Assembly (NCBI GenBank): GCA_965222855.1
Contig: CBDCUL010000011.1
Coordinates: 124,001 to 188,000, forward strand
Source: JABABV01 sp965222855
Lineage (GTDB): Bacteria; Bacillota_I; Bacilli_A; Mycoplasmatales; JABABV01
DNA: 64,000 bases
Direction of reading: 5' to 3'
A program made the position numbers and the translations under genes. The first letter of the stretch is position 1; each line of letters begins with the position of its first letter. Shown in pieces: positions 21,619-32,287 of this stretch. The notes under the pieces are model-generated. The model had not been told where the DNA came from, did not search any database, and saw nothing but the letters and a program-made list of their open reading frames with translations.

Positions 21619-22381
21619 CTTGTTTCACAACTTCTCGAGCTACACGATTGTAAGCACTAGCTCCTTTACTATGTTTTTTATAGTCGAAAATTGACACTCC
21701 TCTTGATGGCGCTTCTGCTAAATGGATGTTTTGGGGAATGATTGATTTGTAGACGCGTTCTTTAAAATATTTATGTAATTCTTGTTTTACTTCACGCGAT
21801 AAGTTAGTACGACGATTAAACATTGTAATTAAAATTCCTTGAATATATAAATCTTTATTAAACATTTTTTGGACTAATCTGATCGTTGATAATAATTGCG
21901 TTAAACCTTCTAAAGCATAATAATGTGATTGTACTGGGATGATTGCGGCGTGAGCTGCACTAAGAGCATTTCGATTTAAAATTCCTAAAGATGGGGGACA
22001 ATCAATTAATATATAATCATATTTATCGTGTAATGGTTCTAGTTTATGTTTTAAAATACTTTTTTTATCTAAGTTTTTTTTCATTAAATAAAGATCTGCT
22101 CCAGCCAAATTAATCGTTGATGGAATAACATCGACGTTCGTAGTAGTTGAAGTATGGACGGCGTGAATGATATTACAATCATTAATTAAAACATCAAAAA
22201 TATCTTTATTAATATCACTTTGTTTGATTCCGATACCACTAGTTGAATTAGCTTGAGGATCAAAATCTAATAGGAGAATTTTTTTACCTAGTCTGCCTAA
22301 TGCAGCAGCTAAATTAATAGCTGTTGTTGTTTTTCCGACGCCGCCTTTTTGGTTAGTGATTGCAATAATATGAGCTTTCAT
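21608..22381 (-). CDS. parA: ParA/Soj-type partition ATPase
   Basis: Deviant Walker-A ATPase working with ParB. 257 aa. Motif NQKGGVGKTTTAINLAAALG, then LLLDFDPQANSTSGIG, then Walker B YILIDCPPSLGILNRNAL. First gene of the parA-parB pair. Confidence 0.95.
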   Translation of the reverse strand: MKAHIIAITNQKGGVGKTTTAINLAAALGRLGKKILLLDFDPQANSTSGIGIKQSDINKDIFDVLINDCNIIHAVHTSTTTNVDVIPSTINLAGADLYLMKKNLDKKSILKHKLEPLHDKYDYILIDCPPSLGILNRNALSAAHAAIIPVQSHYYALEGLTQLLSTIRLVQKMFNKDLYIQGILITMFNRRTNLSREVKQELHKYFKERVYKSIIPQNIHLAEAPSRGVSIFDYKKHSKGASAYNRVAREVVKQDDK

Positions 22382-22420
22382 TTAGCTGCTCCTTAAATTT
22401 TTATAATTTATCAATATTGT

Positions 22421-23077
22421 TTAGTTTGATTTTTTTTCAATTATTTCATAATTTAATTTATGCATATCAATTAAATTATTATGAGAATTAACTAATTGTC
22501 TTAAAATTGATTTAGTATCATATTGATTAGTGTTGTTAATTTCTAAATAATTGATTTGATCTTTTATATTATCAATATTTTTTTTAATGACTAAATCAAA
22601 ATCAGTAATACAATTTTTACAACTACTATTAAGTGATTTTAATTTTGCATGTTGTGGACAATTTAATTTTCCTGATCTTCAATTTTTAATTTGGGCTTGA
22701 AATTCTTTTTCATCTTTTTGTCACGCTGCTTTTCGAAAATTAATTTCTTGCTCTAATGTCAAAACTATTTTATTCATTTCTTCGCTAGGAATTTTATCTA
22801 AGAAACTTTTATATATTTCAATTTTTTCTAATAAAAATTTTAATTGAATTGCGTAAGTTTGATAAGTTTTTGTATTTTTTTGATTAGCTGTTCATTTTTT
22901 ATTTAAATCAATCATTAATTTTAATCATTCTGAAACAACACTATAGCGCTGATTATGAACTACTAAAAAATTAATTTCATTCATATATTCAATATTTTTT
23001 TCTGCGATGGCTTTTTTATATTTAGTAATAATTTTATTTAAATCATTTTTTTCTTCTAAATTGATTGGTTTAATCAT
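22421..23077 (-). CDS. Hypothetical coiled-coil protein with Cys pairs
   Basis: 218 aa, not recognised. Very rich in Lys, Asn, Ile and Glu, with long predicted helices likely to form coiled coils and no signal peptide or membrane span. One short region (about residues 146-165) reads CPQHAKLKSLNSSCKNC, which could bind a metal through Cys/His. Four Trp are UGA. It lies between parA and mnmG in the same direction, 39 bases from parA, so a role with chromosome partition is conceivable but unproven. Confidence 0.75.
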
Positions 23078-23160
23078 TTATTTTCCCTCATTCTATAATT
23101 TAATATTCTTTTATTATAATAATATTTTATCAATAAATATCAAAATAATCACATAAACTA

Positions 23161-23192
23161 AAAAAAATAAAAAACTTTTGTTTTTTATTTTT
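23161..23192 (-). terminator. Intrinsic terminator after mnmG
   Basis: AAAAATAAAAAAC-AAAA-GTTTTTTATTTTT then T-run on the minus strand, 8 bases after the mnmG stop. Confidence 0.65.
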
Positions 23193-23199
23193 GAATTTA

Positions 23200-25083
23200 T
23201 TAGTTTGATAATAATTGATAATAATGTTTTTTTAAATATATTAAGAGCATTTCTATATCAGCTGGATTGATCCCAGAAATACGATATGCTTGACCAATAG
23301 TTAGTGGTCTGATGATCCCTAATTTTTCTCTAGCTTCTGCAGAAAGATTGTGAATATATTGATAATTTATTGTTGTGGGAATTTTTTTATTTTCTAAAGC
23401 AATTGTTTTTTGAGCTTGTTTTTCTTGCTTTAATAAATAACCAGCGTATTTAGTATTTATCTCAACTGCTTCAACGACTGCATCATTAAATATTTGTGAT
23501 AAATTTAAATGTTTTTTGATTAGATCAAAATTAAGTTTTGGTCTTTTCAATAGTTCTAATGCACTAACACCTTGATGTAGCGGACTAAATCCATTAGCAA
23601 TCAAATCAGCATTAATATCATCTTTTGGTTTGAATCTAATTGTTGTTAATATATTCGTTAATGTTTTAATTTCAGCTAGTTTATTTAAATATTTATGATA
23701 TCTTTTTTCACTAATAGTATGATTCTCAAATGCAATCTTTGATAGCCTTTGATCGGCATTATCATGACGTAATAATAAACGATACTCTGAACGCGAAGTT
23801 AATAGGCGATATGGCTCATCAGTTCCTTTAGTGACTAAATCATCAATCAAGACACCAATGTATGCTTGATCACGTCTTAAAATTAACGCTGGGCGCTTTA
23901 AGATCTTGTTGGCGGCATTAATTCCGGCCATTAATCCTTGACAGGCAGCTTCTTCATATCCACTAGTCCCGTTTATTTGACCAGCAGTATAAAAATTCTT
24001 AATTAGTTTAGTTTCTAAAGTTGGTTTTAATTGGAGTGGATTTAGTGCATCATATTCAATCGCGTATCCTCATTTAGCAATTACACAATTTTTAAAAGCA
24101 GGGATGCTACGAACCATTTTATCTTGAATTTCAATTGGCATTGAAGTTGATAAACCTTGAATATAAACTAAATCAGATGAAGTAGAAATTGGTTCAATGA
24201 AAATTTGATGACGTTCCTTATCGCGAAAGCGATTAATTTTATCTTCAACTGAAGGACAATAACGCGGTCCTTTACCAGTAACATTATCAGAATACATTGC
24301 TGATTGTTCTAAATTTTTTAAAATAATTTCATGTGTTTCGGGTGTCGTGTGTGTTAAATAACAAGGTAATTGTTCTTTAAAAGGAATCGATGTTTTACTA
24401 GTGTATGAAAAATTTAGATTTAAATTATGACCTGCTTCTAATTGAGTTTTTGTATAATCAATTGAGTCACGTTTAATTCGTGGTGGCGTTCCTGTTTTTA
24501 ATCTAATTAATTCAAAACCAAACTCTTTTAGTTTTTCTGATAATAAGTTTGTTGTTGAAGCACCATCAGGTCCAGAGGCAAAGTTTTCTTTACCACGTAA
24601 AATTTTGGCTTGCATATAAGTTCCAGTTGTTAATATAATTGCATCAGCCATTATATTAACACCAGATTTAATTTTAATTCCAACGGCAGTTTTGTTTTCA
24701 ATAATGATATCAATAACTTGAGCAAAAGTGAGCGTTAAATTTTCTAAATTATGCAAAGTTTCCGTTGCAAATTTTGAATATTCTTGCATATCAGACTGTG
24801 CTCGCATTGATCAAACACCAGGGCCTTTTGATAAATTAAGCATCTTAATTTGCAGTGCTGTTTTATCAGCTGCAATACCCATAAATCCACCTAATGCGTC
24901 GATTTCTCTAACGACTGTTCCTTTAGCAGGACCACCAATCGCAGGATTACAAGGCATGTGACCAATTTTTGCATCCTTTAAAGTTACTAAATTAGTTTTC
25001 AATCCTAATTTAGCACATATTCGAGCAGCTTCAATTCCAGCATGCCCGGCTCCGACTATAATAACTTGAAATTTTTGGTTCAT
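23200..25083 (-). CDS. mnmG: tRNA uridine-5-carboxymethylaminomethyl modification enzyme MnmG (GidA)
   Basis: FAD-dependent enzyme that with MnmE modifies U34 of tRNAs. 627 aa. FAD loop VIVGAGHAGIEAARICAKLG, then PCNPAIGGPAKG, the GASTTNLLSEKL and RFRDKERHQIFIEP regions, and the C-terminal LSAEAREKLGIIRPLTIGQA with GINPADI. Frame continuous with UGA as Trp. MnmE is not in the window. Confidence 0.96.
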
Positions 25084-25175
25084 TTTTCGTAATCCTTTCT
25101 GATTTTAATTAGTATTTTAATTAGTAATTAATAAGTTAATAATTATAACATTAATAACTTTTTTATACAAAATAA

Positions 25176-25934
25176 CTACTCTCATTTAAATAGTCAAATA
25201 GTTAATCCAAATATGATACTTATAGATGCAGCTGGCCATAAAATTCATTTTAAAACATCTAAATGATGTGCGCCTGTTGGTTTGAAAGCGTCAAATCCAT
25301 GCGTTCAAGGTTGGAAAAACAAATCATAAACTTGGCGTTGCGGCATAATTTGAGATAAAATATTTATTCAACCATGATCAGGTACAACAAACATTGCCCC
25401 TGATAAAAATAATGTCGGAATTAGAATTAGAATCGTTAATGAAAATGAGTTTTCTTGCGTTTTAATATTACCTAATATTAATAATGAAATCATAATATTT
25501 AGTAATGCTGAAAATACTCATCCAAATATAAATCAACCACCATGCGGCATTGTTAAACCGCTATTATGATAACTAATATAAGCTCACGTAAAAGTTCATA
25601 TTGAAGACAAAATTTGAATTACAAAAAAGAATGCTATTAAACCAAATAAAAATTTTATTTTACTTAATGGACTAACACAAACTCGTTTTAAAATACATGA
25701 TTCCTTCAATTTCATTGCTGTATTTGTCATTCCAAATAAACCAACTGAAAAAGTTGATATAAAAATCATTCCTGGACAAATAACATTAATAAATTGATTA
25801 TTTTTAACTGGTGTTGAATTTGAAAAAATCGAATTCAAAATAAACATAATTAATAATGGTCAAATAAATGCAAAGAAAACACCTTGAAAAGATTTAAAAA
25901 ATACTTTAGATGTTAATTTAAACGTTGCTAACAT
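25176..25934 (-). CDS. ABC-2 type transporter permease
   Basis: 252 aa with about six hydrophobic helices, N-terminal MLATFKLTSKVFFKSFQGVF and a central VNVICPGMIFISTFSVGLFG block typical of ABC-2 exporter permeases. Translated 24 bases after the ATPase gene, so the two form an exporter. Substrate unknown; drug or lipid export are the usual guesses. Confidence 0.8.
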
Positions 25935-25958
25935 AATTACAAATCCCTCTATTTCTAC

Positions 25959-26693
25959 TTAAATTTTTTCGTTATGAAATTTGCTAAAATAATTATTAGC
26001 AAAAATTTCTAAACTACCATGTTCTTTTTTAATATCATCGATTAAAGCGTCTTTAATAATTTTACCTTTTTCCAAAAGGATCATTCGATCACATAAAAAC
26101 TCTGCTTCATCCATATTATGCGATACTAAAAATAACGTACTATTATTCTCTCGTAAAATAATTTTAATATAATTACGAATAAAATTACGACTTTTAATAT
26201 CTAATCCAGTTGAAACTTCATCTAACAACAATAATTTAGGCTGATGTAAAAAAGCTAAAATAACATTTAAACGTTGTCGTTGTCCACCAGACATACTACT
26301 AGCTGGTTTTTTCATTAATTCTTGCATATCAAAAACCTTGATAATGTTTTTAAAACTTTCTGATTTAACATCAACTTTATAAATGCTAGCATAAAAATTA
26401 ATTAAATCACGAACCCCAACGCCATTTGGAAAAGTATTATCTTGAAATTGAATTCCAATATTTTTAGCAATTTCTAATTTATTATTACCAAATTCATATT
26501 TAATATTCCCTGATGTTGGTTTTGAAACTCCAGAAATAATTTCTGATAGCGTTGTTTTACCAGCGCCATTAGCGCCGATGATCACAATTGATTGACCTTC
26601 ATAAACTTCAAAACTAATATTATCAAGGGCAATGAATTGATGAAATTTTTTAGTTAAGTTATTTATAGAAAAAAGGATTTTTTTATTTTTCAT
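25959..26693 (-). CDS. ABC transporter ATP-binding protein
   Basis: 244 aa. Walker A VIIGANGAGKTTLSEIISG, Q-loop GIQFQDNTFP, ABC signature SSMSGGQRQRLNVI, Walker B LLLDEVSTGLD, and switch His LVSHNMDEAEFL. It resembles the ABC-2/daunorubicin-type exporter ATPases. Pairs with the permease gene downstream. Confidence 0.9.
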   Translation of the reverse strand: MKNKKILFSINNLTKKFHQFIALDNISFEVYEGQSIVIIGANGAGKTTLSEIISGVSKPTSGNIKYEFGNNKLEIAKNIGIQFQDNTFPNGVGVRDLINFYASIYKVDVKSESFKNIIKVFDMQELMKKPASSMSGGQRQRLNVILAFLHQPKLLLLDEVSTGLDIKSRNFIRNYIKIILRENNSTLFLVSHNMDEAEFLCDRMILLEKGKIIKDALIDDIKKEHGSLEIFANNYFSKFHNEKI

Positions 26694-26711
26694 ATTTTAA
26701 ACTCCAGTTTT

Positions 26712-28275
26712 TTAAACAATTCTTGGAAATAAAATTTCATTACCATTAACTTTAATTTCACTAAAGTTATCAATATTTAACTGACTTAATAATTTAATTC
26801 TTATACCACCAAGAACACGATATGCGATTTTTGATTTTTTAACTAGGAATGGTGCTAATAATGTTGTTGATACGACGCAAGTGTAATACAATCATGATAA
26901 AATATTTTTTAATTTTTCAGGATCTTCTTTAGCAACAATTCATGGTGTTGTTTGATCGATGAATTTATTAGAACTACGTAATAATGTTTCAACAGCGTCT
27001 AATGCTGCGTTGATGTTTAGATCGTCCATAGTTTTACTATAAGTGAAAATAACATCCTCAATCGAACTTTTTAAAACTTTACATTCAAAATTTTCTAAAC
27101 TAAAGTCAGCTGTAAATGAACCGTTAAAATATTTTTTAATCATTGATACTGAACGGGAAATTAAATTTCCATATTTATTACATAAATCATTATTATAAAC
27201 AGCTTCGAAATGATCAATATCAAAAACACCATCTTCGTTTAATTTAATTTCTTTTAATAAGAAGTAACGTAATGGATCACTGCCGTATTTCTTAATTAAT
27301 TCTAAAGGATCGATTACGTTGCCTTTAGATTTTGACATTTTTCCTTCTTTAGTAACGATTCAACCATGCGCTAAAATAGTTGTTGGTAATTTAACATCTA
27401 ACATTTTTAAAAGAATTGGTCAATAAATACAATGAAAACGCGTAATTTCTTTTCCAACTAAATGAACAATTTCAGCATCTTTATTTACTCAAAATTTTTG
27501 AAATAAAGCATCGTCTTGAATGCTGTAATTTAGTGCTGTAATATAATTCAATAATGCATCAATTCAAACATAAATAACATGCTTGGGATCGCTTGATACT
27601 GGAACTCCTCAACTAAATGATGTTCTAGTAACTGATAAATCTTTTAAGCCTGGGTCGATAAAATTATTAATTAATTCTGTTGTTCTTTTTGTCGGAATTA
27701 CAAAACGCGGATTATCATAAAAATAATTTTTTAGTCATGTGCCAAAATCTGATATTTTTAAGAAGTATGATTCTTCTTTAACATTTTTTAATAAATGGCC
27801 ACTAACAGGATGATAATATTTACCCATCTTCATATAAATGTGCTTGTTGTGGTGTGAAAAATTCTTCATCACTAACTGAATAAAGTCCTTCATAAAAATC
27901 TTTATAAATATAACCTTTTTTTTGTAATTCATCGAAAGTATTTGAAACAATACTTTCATGTGATTTATCAGTTGTCCGAATAAAACTCGTATAATTAATA
28001 TCAATTAATTTTCATAATTTTTTAAATTGTAAAACTGCTCCATCAACATAACTTTGAGGATCGATATTATTTTCTTTAGCTTTTGCTTCAATTTTTTCAC
28101 CATGCTCATCACTACCTGTTAAGAAAAAAGTATCGTAATTTTGAAGTTTTTTATATCTTGTTAAAACATCGGCAATCGCTGTTGTATAGACGTGTCCGAT
28201 ATGTAAATTACCTGATGGGTAAAAAATTGGAGTGGAAATATAAAAGGTTTTTTTTGGTTGTTGCATATTAATCAT
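26712..28275 (-). CDS. metG: Methionyl-tRNA synthetase, with one frame break
   Basis: Charges tRNA-Met. The N-terminal part has FYISTPIFYPSGNLHIGHVY (HIGH motif) and TGSDEHGEKIE. The C-terminal part has KVKEESYFLK-like and KMSKSKGNVID (KMSKS loop) and ends ILFPRIV. The two parts lie in different frames: the first reads ...LYEDG then TAA at 27820-27822, the second picks up as KYYHPVSGH. Skipping one base at GGG TAA A gives a single product of about 520 aa. The start may be ATG at 28275 or 28266. Being essential, it must be expressed somehow unless a second copy exists. Confidence 0.9.
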
Positions 28276-28352
28276 TCTTTCTTTTAGAATATTAAAAAAT
28301 AGTTAACAGCGTTAACTACTTAATAATTATTCTATTAATTGGTAAGGTTTTT

Positions 28353-28505
28353 TTAATGTATTTTGATTAAAATCAGAACTAATAAAACAATAATTGATAT
28401 GAGGAAAAACAAGAGTATTCCGCCCACTATTATGCTGATTTTAATAACCAAATGAATATTTTTTGAAACTTGGAATTGTATTTTACTTTTTAATTTTTTA
28501 AACAT
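28353..28505 (-). CDS. Small single-span membrane protein
   Basis: 50 aa: a basic amphipathic N-terminus (MFKKLKSKIQFQVSKNIH) followed by one long hydrophobic helix rich in Ile, Val and Leu and ending IKIH. AAAGGTGAT ribosome-binding sequence. It has the size and layout of SecE but lacks the usual WP motif, so I do not call it SecE. Located before metG on the same strand. Confidence 0.55.
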   Translation of the reverse strand: MFKKLKSKIQFQVSKNIHLVIKISIIVGGILLFFLISIIVLLVLILIKIH

Positions 28506-28608
28506 AAAATCACCTTTACTAATAAAAATAGATAAAGTTATATAATATAATTATACATTTAAAAAATTGCTAAGATAAGAATTTTTATTTTATATATAAA
28601 TAGAAAAA

Positions 28609-28674
28609 TTATTTATTTAACATAAAAAGTGGCATCCGCGTTGATTTTAATTTGAAAATAATGAAAAAGTTCAT
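28609..28674 (-). CDS. Possible 21-residue peptide
   Basis: ATG at 28672-28674 has a near-perfect ribosome-binding sequence, TTAAGGAGTGG, 8 bases before it. The reading frame is 21 codons (MNFFIIFKLKSTRMPLF and four more) and ends TAA. There is no known homologue I can name. Listed because of the strong initiation signal in an otherwise gene-free stretch. Confidence 0.35.
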   Translation of the reverse strand: MNFFIIFKLKSTRMPLFMLNK

Positions 28675-28785
28675 AGCTGTTCCACTCCTTAAATTTAATT
28701 TTACTTAATAATATATATTAATAAATTATTAAAAAAATGATAACATATATTTAATTTATTGTAAAATAATTAAAGAGGTGTTTAG

Positions 28786-29310
28786 ATGAAGAAAACTACT
28801 ATTAATAATCAAAAAAATAAAGAAATCAATAAAGAGAAACCTCAATATTTTAATCGCGGTCAAGTTAATGTTAATTTTCAAAAATTAAAAAAATTAAAAA
28901 TTACTAACAAAGACCCTGACCGAGATGATAGTATCCATAGTATGAATTTAACGCAATTGAAAAAATTTGCGCTTAATAAAGGGGTTTCCAATAATGATTT
29001 AAAGCATTTAGAACGCGAAGACTTAATTAATTTAATTGAGTGACCACAAACTAATAATAATTTAGCAAATATTAAAGTTGAAAATGATTTAAATACTGAT
29101 GAACAAATTAGATTAATTAGAAATCACTTAGCAAAATTAAATAAAAATTATGAAGGTTTAGTCACTGAAAATTCTAAATTAAAAGAATTGCTTGGTGAAT
29201 ATCAATTTGAAAATAATCATAAAAAATGTAACTCGATTATTATTGTTCAATCGTTAGTAATTTTTATTTTAATTGTAATATCAATAATTATTTTAGCAAT
29301 AAAAAAATAA
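28786..29310 (+). CDS. Tail-anchored protein with SAP/Rho-N-like helix pair, unknown function
   Basis: 174 aa on the plus strand, one of the few. Lys/Asn-rich N-terminus, then residues about 50-86 (MNLTQLKKFALNKGV... LKHLEREDLINLIEW) that look like the short helix-extended-helix of SAP or Rho N-terminal domains, a coiled-coil stretch with LAKLNKNYEGLVTENSKLKE, and a C-terminal membrane helix of about 22 residues. One UGA Trp at 29041. It would be membrane-bound with a cytosolic nucleic-acid-binding-like part. Terminator directly after. Confidence 0.7.
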
Positions 29311-29333
29311 AAGAATTAATCTTTTATTTTTTT
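29303..29333 (+). terminator. Intrinsic terminator after the tail-anchored protein
   Basis: AAATAAAAGA-TTAA-TCTTTTATTT then T-run. It sits between two convergent genes (the next stop is at 29344) and may serve both. Confidence 0.75.
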
Positions 29334-29343
29334 ATTGTAAAAA

Positions 29344-29742
29344 TTATTTAGTTGGTAACTCATATTCTCAAAGTGAGTCAAAATTACATAAAGCTCTAGC
29401 AATAACTTTTTTACCTTTTGGTACTTGGAAATGTACTTTAGGTTGATCGCCAGCTTTGAAATAATAACGGTGATGTCAACGATCATCGATAATTAATTCA
29501 ATATAAGCGATAAAATGTTCTTCAGTAACCATATGTAGTTCGTGTTTACCACAACGTGATTCATATCCATCAGCAACTTCAACTGTATATGGGACATGTT
29601 TGTTTTTATCTGGGTCAGCTCTTAAGTAACGAATTTCGCGCCCAATTGCTGTGCCATCTTTATCACGAGGGACATCGCCAGCAACAACTTCTCATCAACT
29701 GAATTTGTCGCGGATCATTTTTCTTTCTTTCATGTTTTGCAT
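29344..29742 (-). CDS. Superoxide reductase-like (neelaredoxin/desulfoferrodoxin family) protein
   Basis: 132 aa. Matches the iron-site layout of superoxide reductase: KHVP (first His), LHMVTEEHFIAYIEL (second and third His, normally HPMTEEHYIEWIE), FKAGDQPKVHF, then ARALCNFDSLW, normally AREYCNxHGLW. The Cys ligand is kept but the fourth His is Asp. It lacks the N-terminal rubredoxin-like domain. The family reduces superoxide to peroxide; whether this variant does so is open. Single gene with AAGAGGT before the ATG. Confidence 0.78.
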
Positions 29743-29821
29743 AAATTTTTACCTCTTTTTATTTTAATTTAAATACAAAATATATTATATATAAAATCGC
29801 TTTTAAAAACAATGAAAATTG

Positions 29822-31375
29822 TTAGCCAATCGATATATCTTCTTCAATGTAACTAAATTTAGTTTCATCATTTCTTTTACGACTTCATAAAAATAATGTT
29901 GAACTAATTCCTAATTGACCAATGAACATTAGTAATATTAAAGCGAGTTTTGAAATTCAGGATATTGTTCCTAAATGAAAACTAGCAAGTCCGACGGTGC
30001 CGAATGCGGAGGATACTGTAAACAACGCATCGGTAAAGTGATAATCTTGAATATGATCATGATGACTGCGACTATCTAGTGGAAATAAAGCATTTGTCGT
30101 CACTAATAAAGAAGTCGCGATTATTAATATTAAAGCAATGATTGTAACTGCATACGCATTGATTAATGTCTTATCAGGAACTTTTCTTTTAAAGACTTGC
30201 ACTTGTGTATTACGAGTTAACATTTTACTAATACCTAAAATTGTTAGCGCAAATGTAGTTGTTCGAATCCCTCCTCCAGTTGAAGAAGGTGAAGCACCGA
30301 TAAACATTAAGATTGAAAATAAAAACTTTGTTGGATCAGTAAAATGACTCATATTAAATGTTGCAAATCCAGCACTCCGAGTGGAGAACACGCTGAAAAA
30401 TATGGCCATTATATGATTTCCTAAAGTGTAGTGTTCTAATTTACCATCAACTTTAATATTATTAGTATGCCAAAAACTAATAATACTATTACCGTTAGGA
30501 ATTTGAATTTGATAGGGCGCTTTTATTTCAAAGAGAAATGTGAAAAATACCCCAACAATAAAAACTAAAAAATAAGTTACTAAGGAAATTTTTGTTAATA
30601 AACTAACATTATATTTTTTTCCTAAAAGACGCATCTTAATTTTTTGTTGAAGATCAAAGAAAATTGGAAATCCAACGCCACCAAAAACAAGTAAAATAAT
30701 AAATATTGTTTGCACAAAATAATCATTATAATACGGGATTAGTGAATGTGATCCAATAATGTCGAACCCGGCATTATTGGCAGCTGATACAGAATGGAAA
30801 AAAGCCATTCATAAAGATTTTCCAAAATTATGATAAGGTGAGACTTCATTAGAAACGTAAGGATTTTTAATTTTATAAAAATGAATTGTTAAAAACATTG
30901 TTGCAATAACAATCGTTACTAAGACGGCAGTTACCCCAGCAATAATAACTTCTTTAGTTTGTCCGATCTTAGACTGTCCTCGTTCTGTTTGAAGTACCAT
31001 ACGCATTTTTAAAGGTAAGCGACGATTAAAAAGAAAGTAGAGAAAATAAATTCGAATTGCGAATCAACCTAGTCCACCAACTAAAATTAACATCGCGATG
31101 ACTGCTTGGCCAAAAAAGTTAAAAGTTGATACTGTAGTCGTTGTCGTTAATCCAGTGTCTGAAAAGGCGGAAGCTGAAGTGAATAACGCATTGATAAAAC
31201 TTAATTTAATGTTTGCTTTTTGTGCTCAAGGCAGTAGTAATAAGAAGGCTCCCATAAATGTGATAATACAATAGTATAAAAATAATTTTCGAGATATCGA
31301 TAACAAACCATACTTCTTAGAAGTTTTGTTTAAAAAATTTTGAACTCTTTTTTTGTTTGTGTTTAAATTTTTCAT
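29822..31375 (-). CDS. ktrB: Potassium uptake protein KtrB (TrkH family)
   Basis: Channel-like K+ translocating subunit. 517 aa with four repeated pore motifs, each keeping the filter glycine: SAFSDTGLTT, SAANNAGFDI, FSTRSAGFAT and SAFGTVGLAS. Starts MKNLNTNKKRVQNFLNK. Divergent from its partner ktrA, sharing a 181-base intergenic region (31376-31556) that holds a TATAAT at 31513-31518 for ktrA. Confidence 0.93.
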
Positions 31376-31556
31376 ACTAAAATAATCACCATCATTACGT
31401 AGTTATCTTTTATTAATTTATTATAACATTTTACACCATTTATTTTAATTTTTAAAAATAAATTTAAAAAATTAAAATAATGTTATAATAATTTAAATTT
31501 CAAAAGTCATTTTATAATATAATTATATTATATAAAGTAGGCGAAAAGGGGACTAT

Positions 31557-32243
31557 ATGGCAAAAAAATATGATATTTGTGTTATTGGTACAGGTAAGTT
31601 TGGAAATGCGATCATTTATCAACTTTCAGAATTAGGTCACTCAGTCATGGCGATTGATATTAAACCGGAAAGAATTCGTCGAATTCAAAACTTAGTTGAT
31701 TATGCGGTTGTTTTAGATGCCACTGAGCCAGATTCTTTAAAAACTCAAGGAATTGAACATATGGATACAGTAATAGTTGGGGTTGGGAGTGATGTTGAAT
31801 CTTCAGTTATGATCGCGGCATTGCTAAAAGAATTAGGTATTAAAAACATTATTTGTAAAGCTTCATCGCAACGCCATGAAACTATTTTAAAACAAATTGG
31901 TGTTGATTATATTGTTCGCCCAGAATATGAAGCAGGGATTAGAACTGCACTAAAAGCAACTAATCCATTATTCATCACTTCTTATGCTGAAATTCAAGAA
32001 ATTTCAGATAATTACGCAATGTTAAAAACAATTATTAAAAACATTAACATTACAACTAAACCTCTAGCTAATTTAGATTTACGTAAAATTGGTGTAGCGA
32101 TCGTTACAATTACTAGAAATGGTAAAACTTTTGTACCAGTTAAAGACGATATTTTAAAATTAGGTGATAAAGTTGTTATTGTCGGGGAAATTAAAGCTGT
32201 TTCAGAATTTCAAAGATTTACGAATAGCGTTGTATCACGATAA
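31557..32243 (+). CDS. ktrA: Potassium uptake regulatory subunit KtrA (TrkA/RCK)
   Basis: Cytosolic ring that gates KtrB according to bound nucleotide. 228 aa. Rossmann RCK-N domain begins CVIGTGKFGNAIIYQLSEL with Asp at the end of strand two (MAIDIKPERI); the RCK-C domain occupies about residues 140-225. In this lineage c-di-AMP from the gdpP pathway would be a plausible ligand for RCK-C; that is inference. GGGG ribosome-binding sequence. Confidence 0.93.
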   Translation: MAKKYDICVIGTGKFGNAIIYQLSELGHSVMAIDIKPERIRRIQNLVDYAVVLDATEPDSLKTQGIEHMDTVIVGVGSDVESSVMIAALLKELGIKNIICKASSQRHETILKQIGVDYIVRPEYEAGIRTALKATNPLFITSYAEIQEISDNYAMLKTIIKNINITTKPLANLDLRKIGVAIVTITRNGKTFVPVKDDILKLGDKVVIVGEIKAVSEFQRFTNSVVSR

Positions 32244-32253
32244 AAATAAAAAA

Positions 32254-32287
32254 AAAAAAAACAAATATTAAATTATTTGTTTTTTTT
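32254..32287. terminator. Bidirectional terminator between ktrA and the YihY-type gene
   Basis: AAAAAAACAAAT-ATTAAATT-ATTTGTTTTTTT: A-run on one side and T-run on the other, between convergent genes. Confidence 0.75.

Noticed and set aside
21608..21640. parS-like site at TTGTTTCACAAC near the parA/parB junction
   Set aside because: Only one half (GTTTCAC) matches; there is no palindromic GTGAAAC partner, and it is coding sequence.
24060..24095. Partial match of mnmG DNA to the spacer GAATCCTCATTTATTG
   Set aside because: Only about 11 bases agree (ATCCTCATTTA), expected by chance in AT-rich DNA.
27735..28004. Separate 89-codon gene beginning MILIIRVLFG
   Set aside because: Its second half is the metG C-terminal frame after the frame break; the first half is out-of-frame metG.
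28353..28505. SecE for the 50-residue membrane protein
   Set aside because: Size and single span fit, but the conserved WP(S/T) motif before the helix is missing and no nusG is adjacent.
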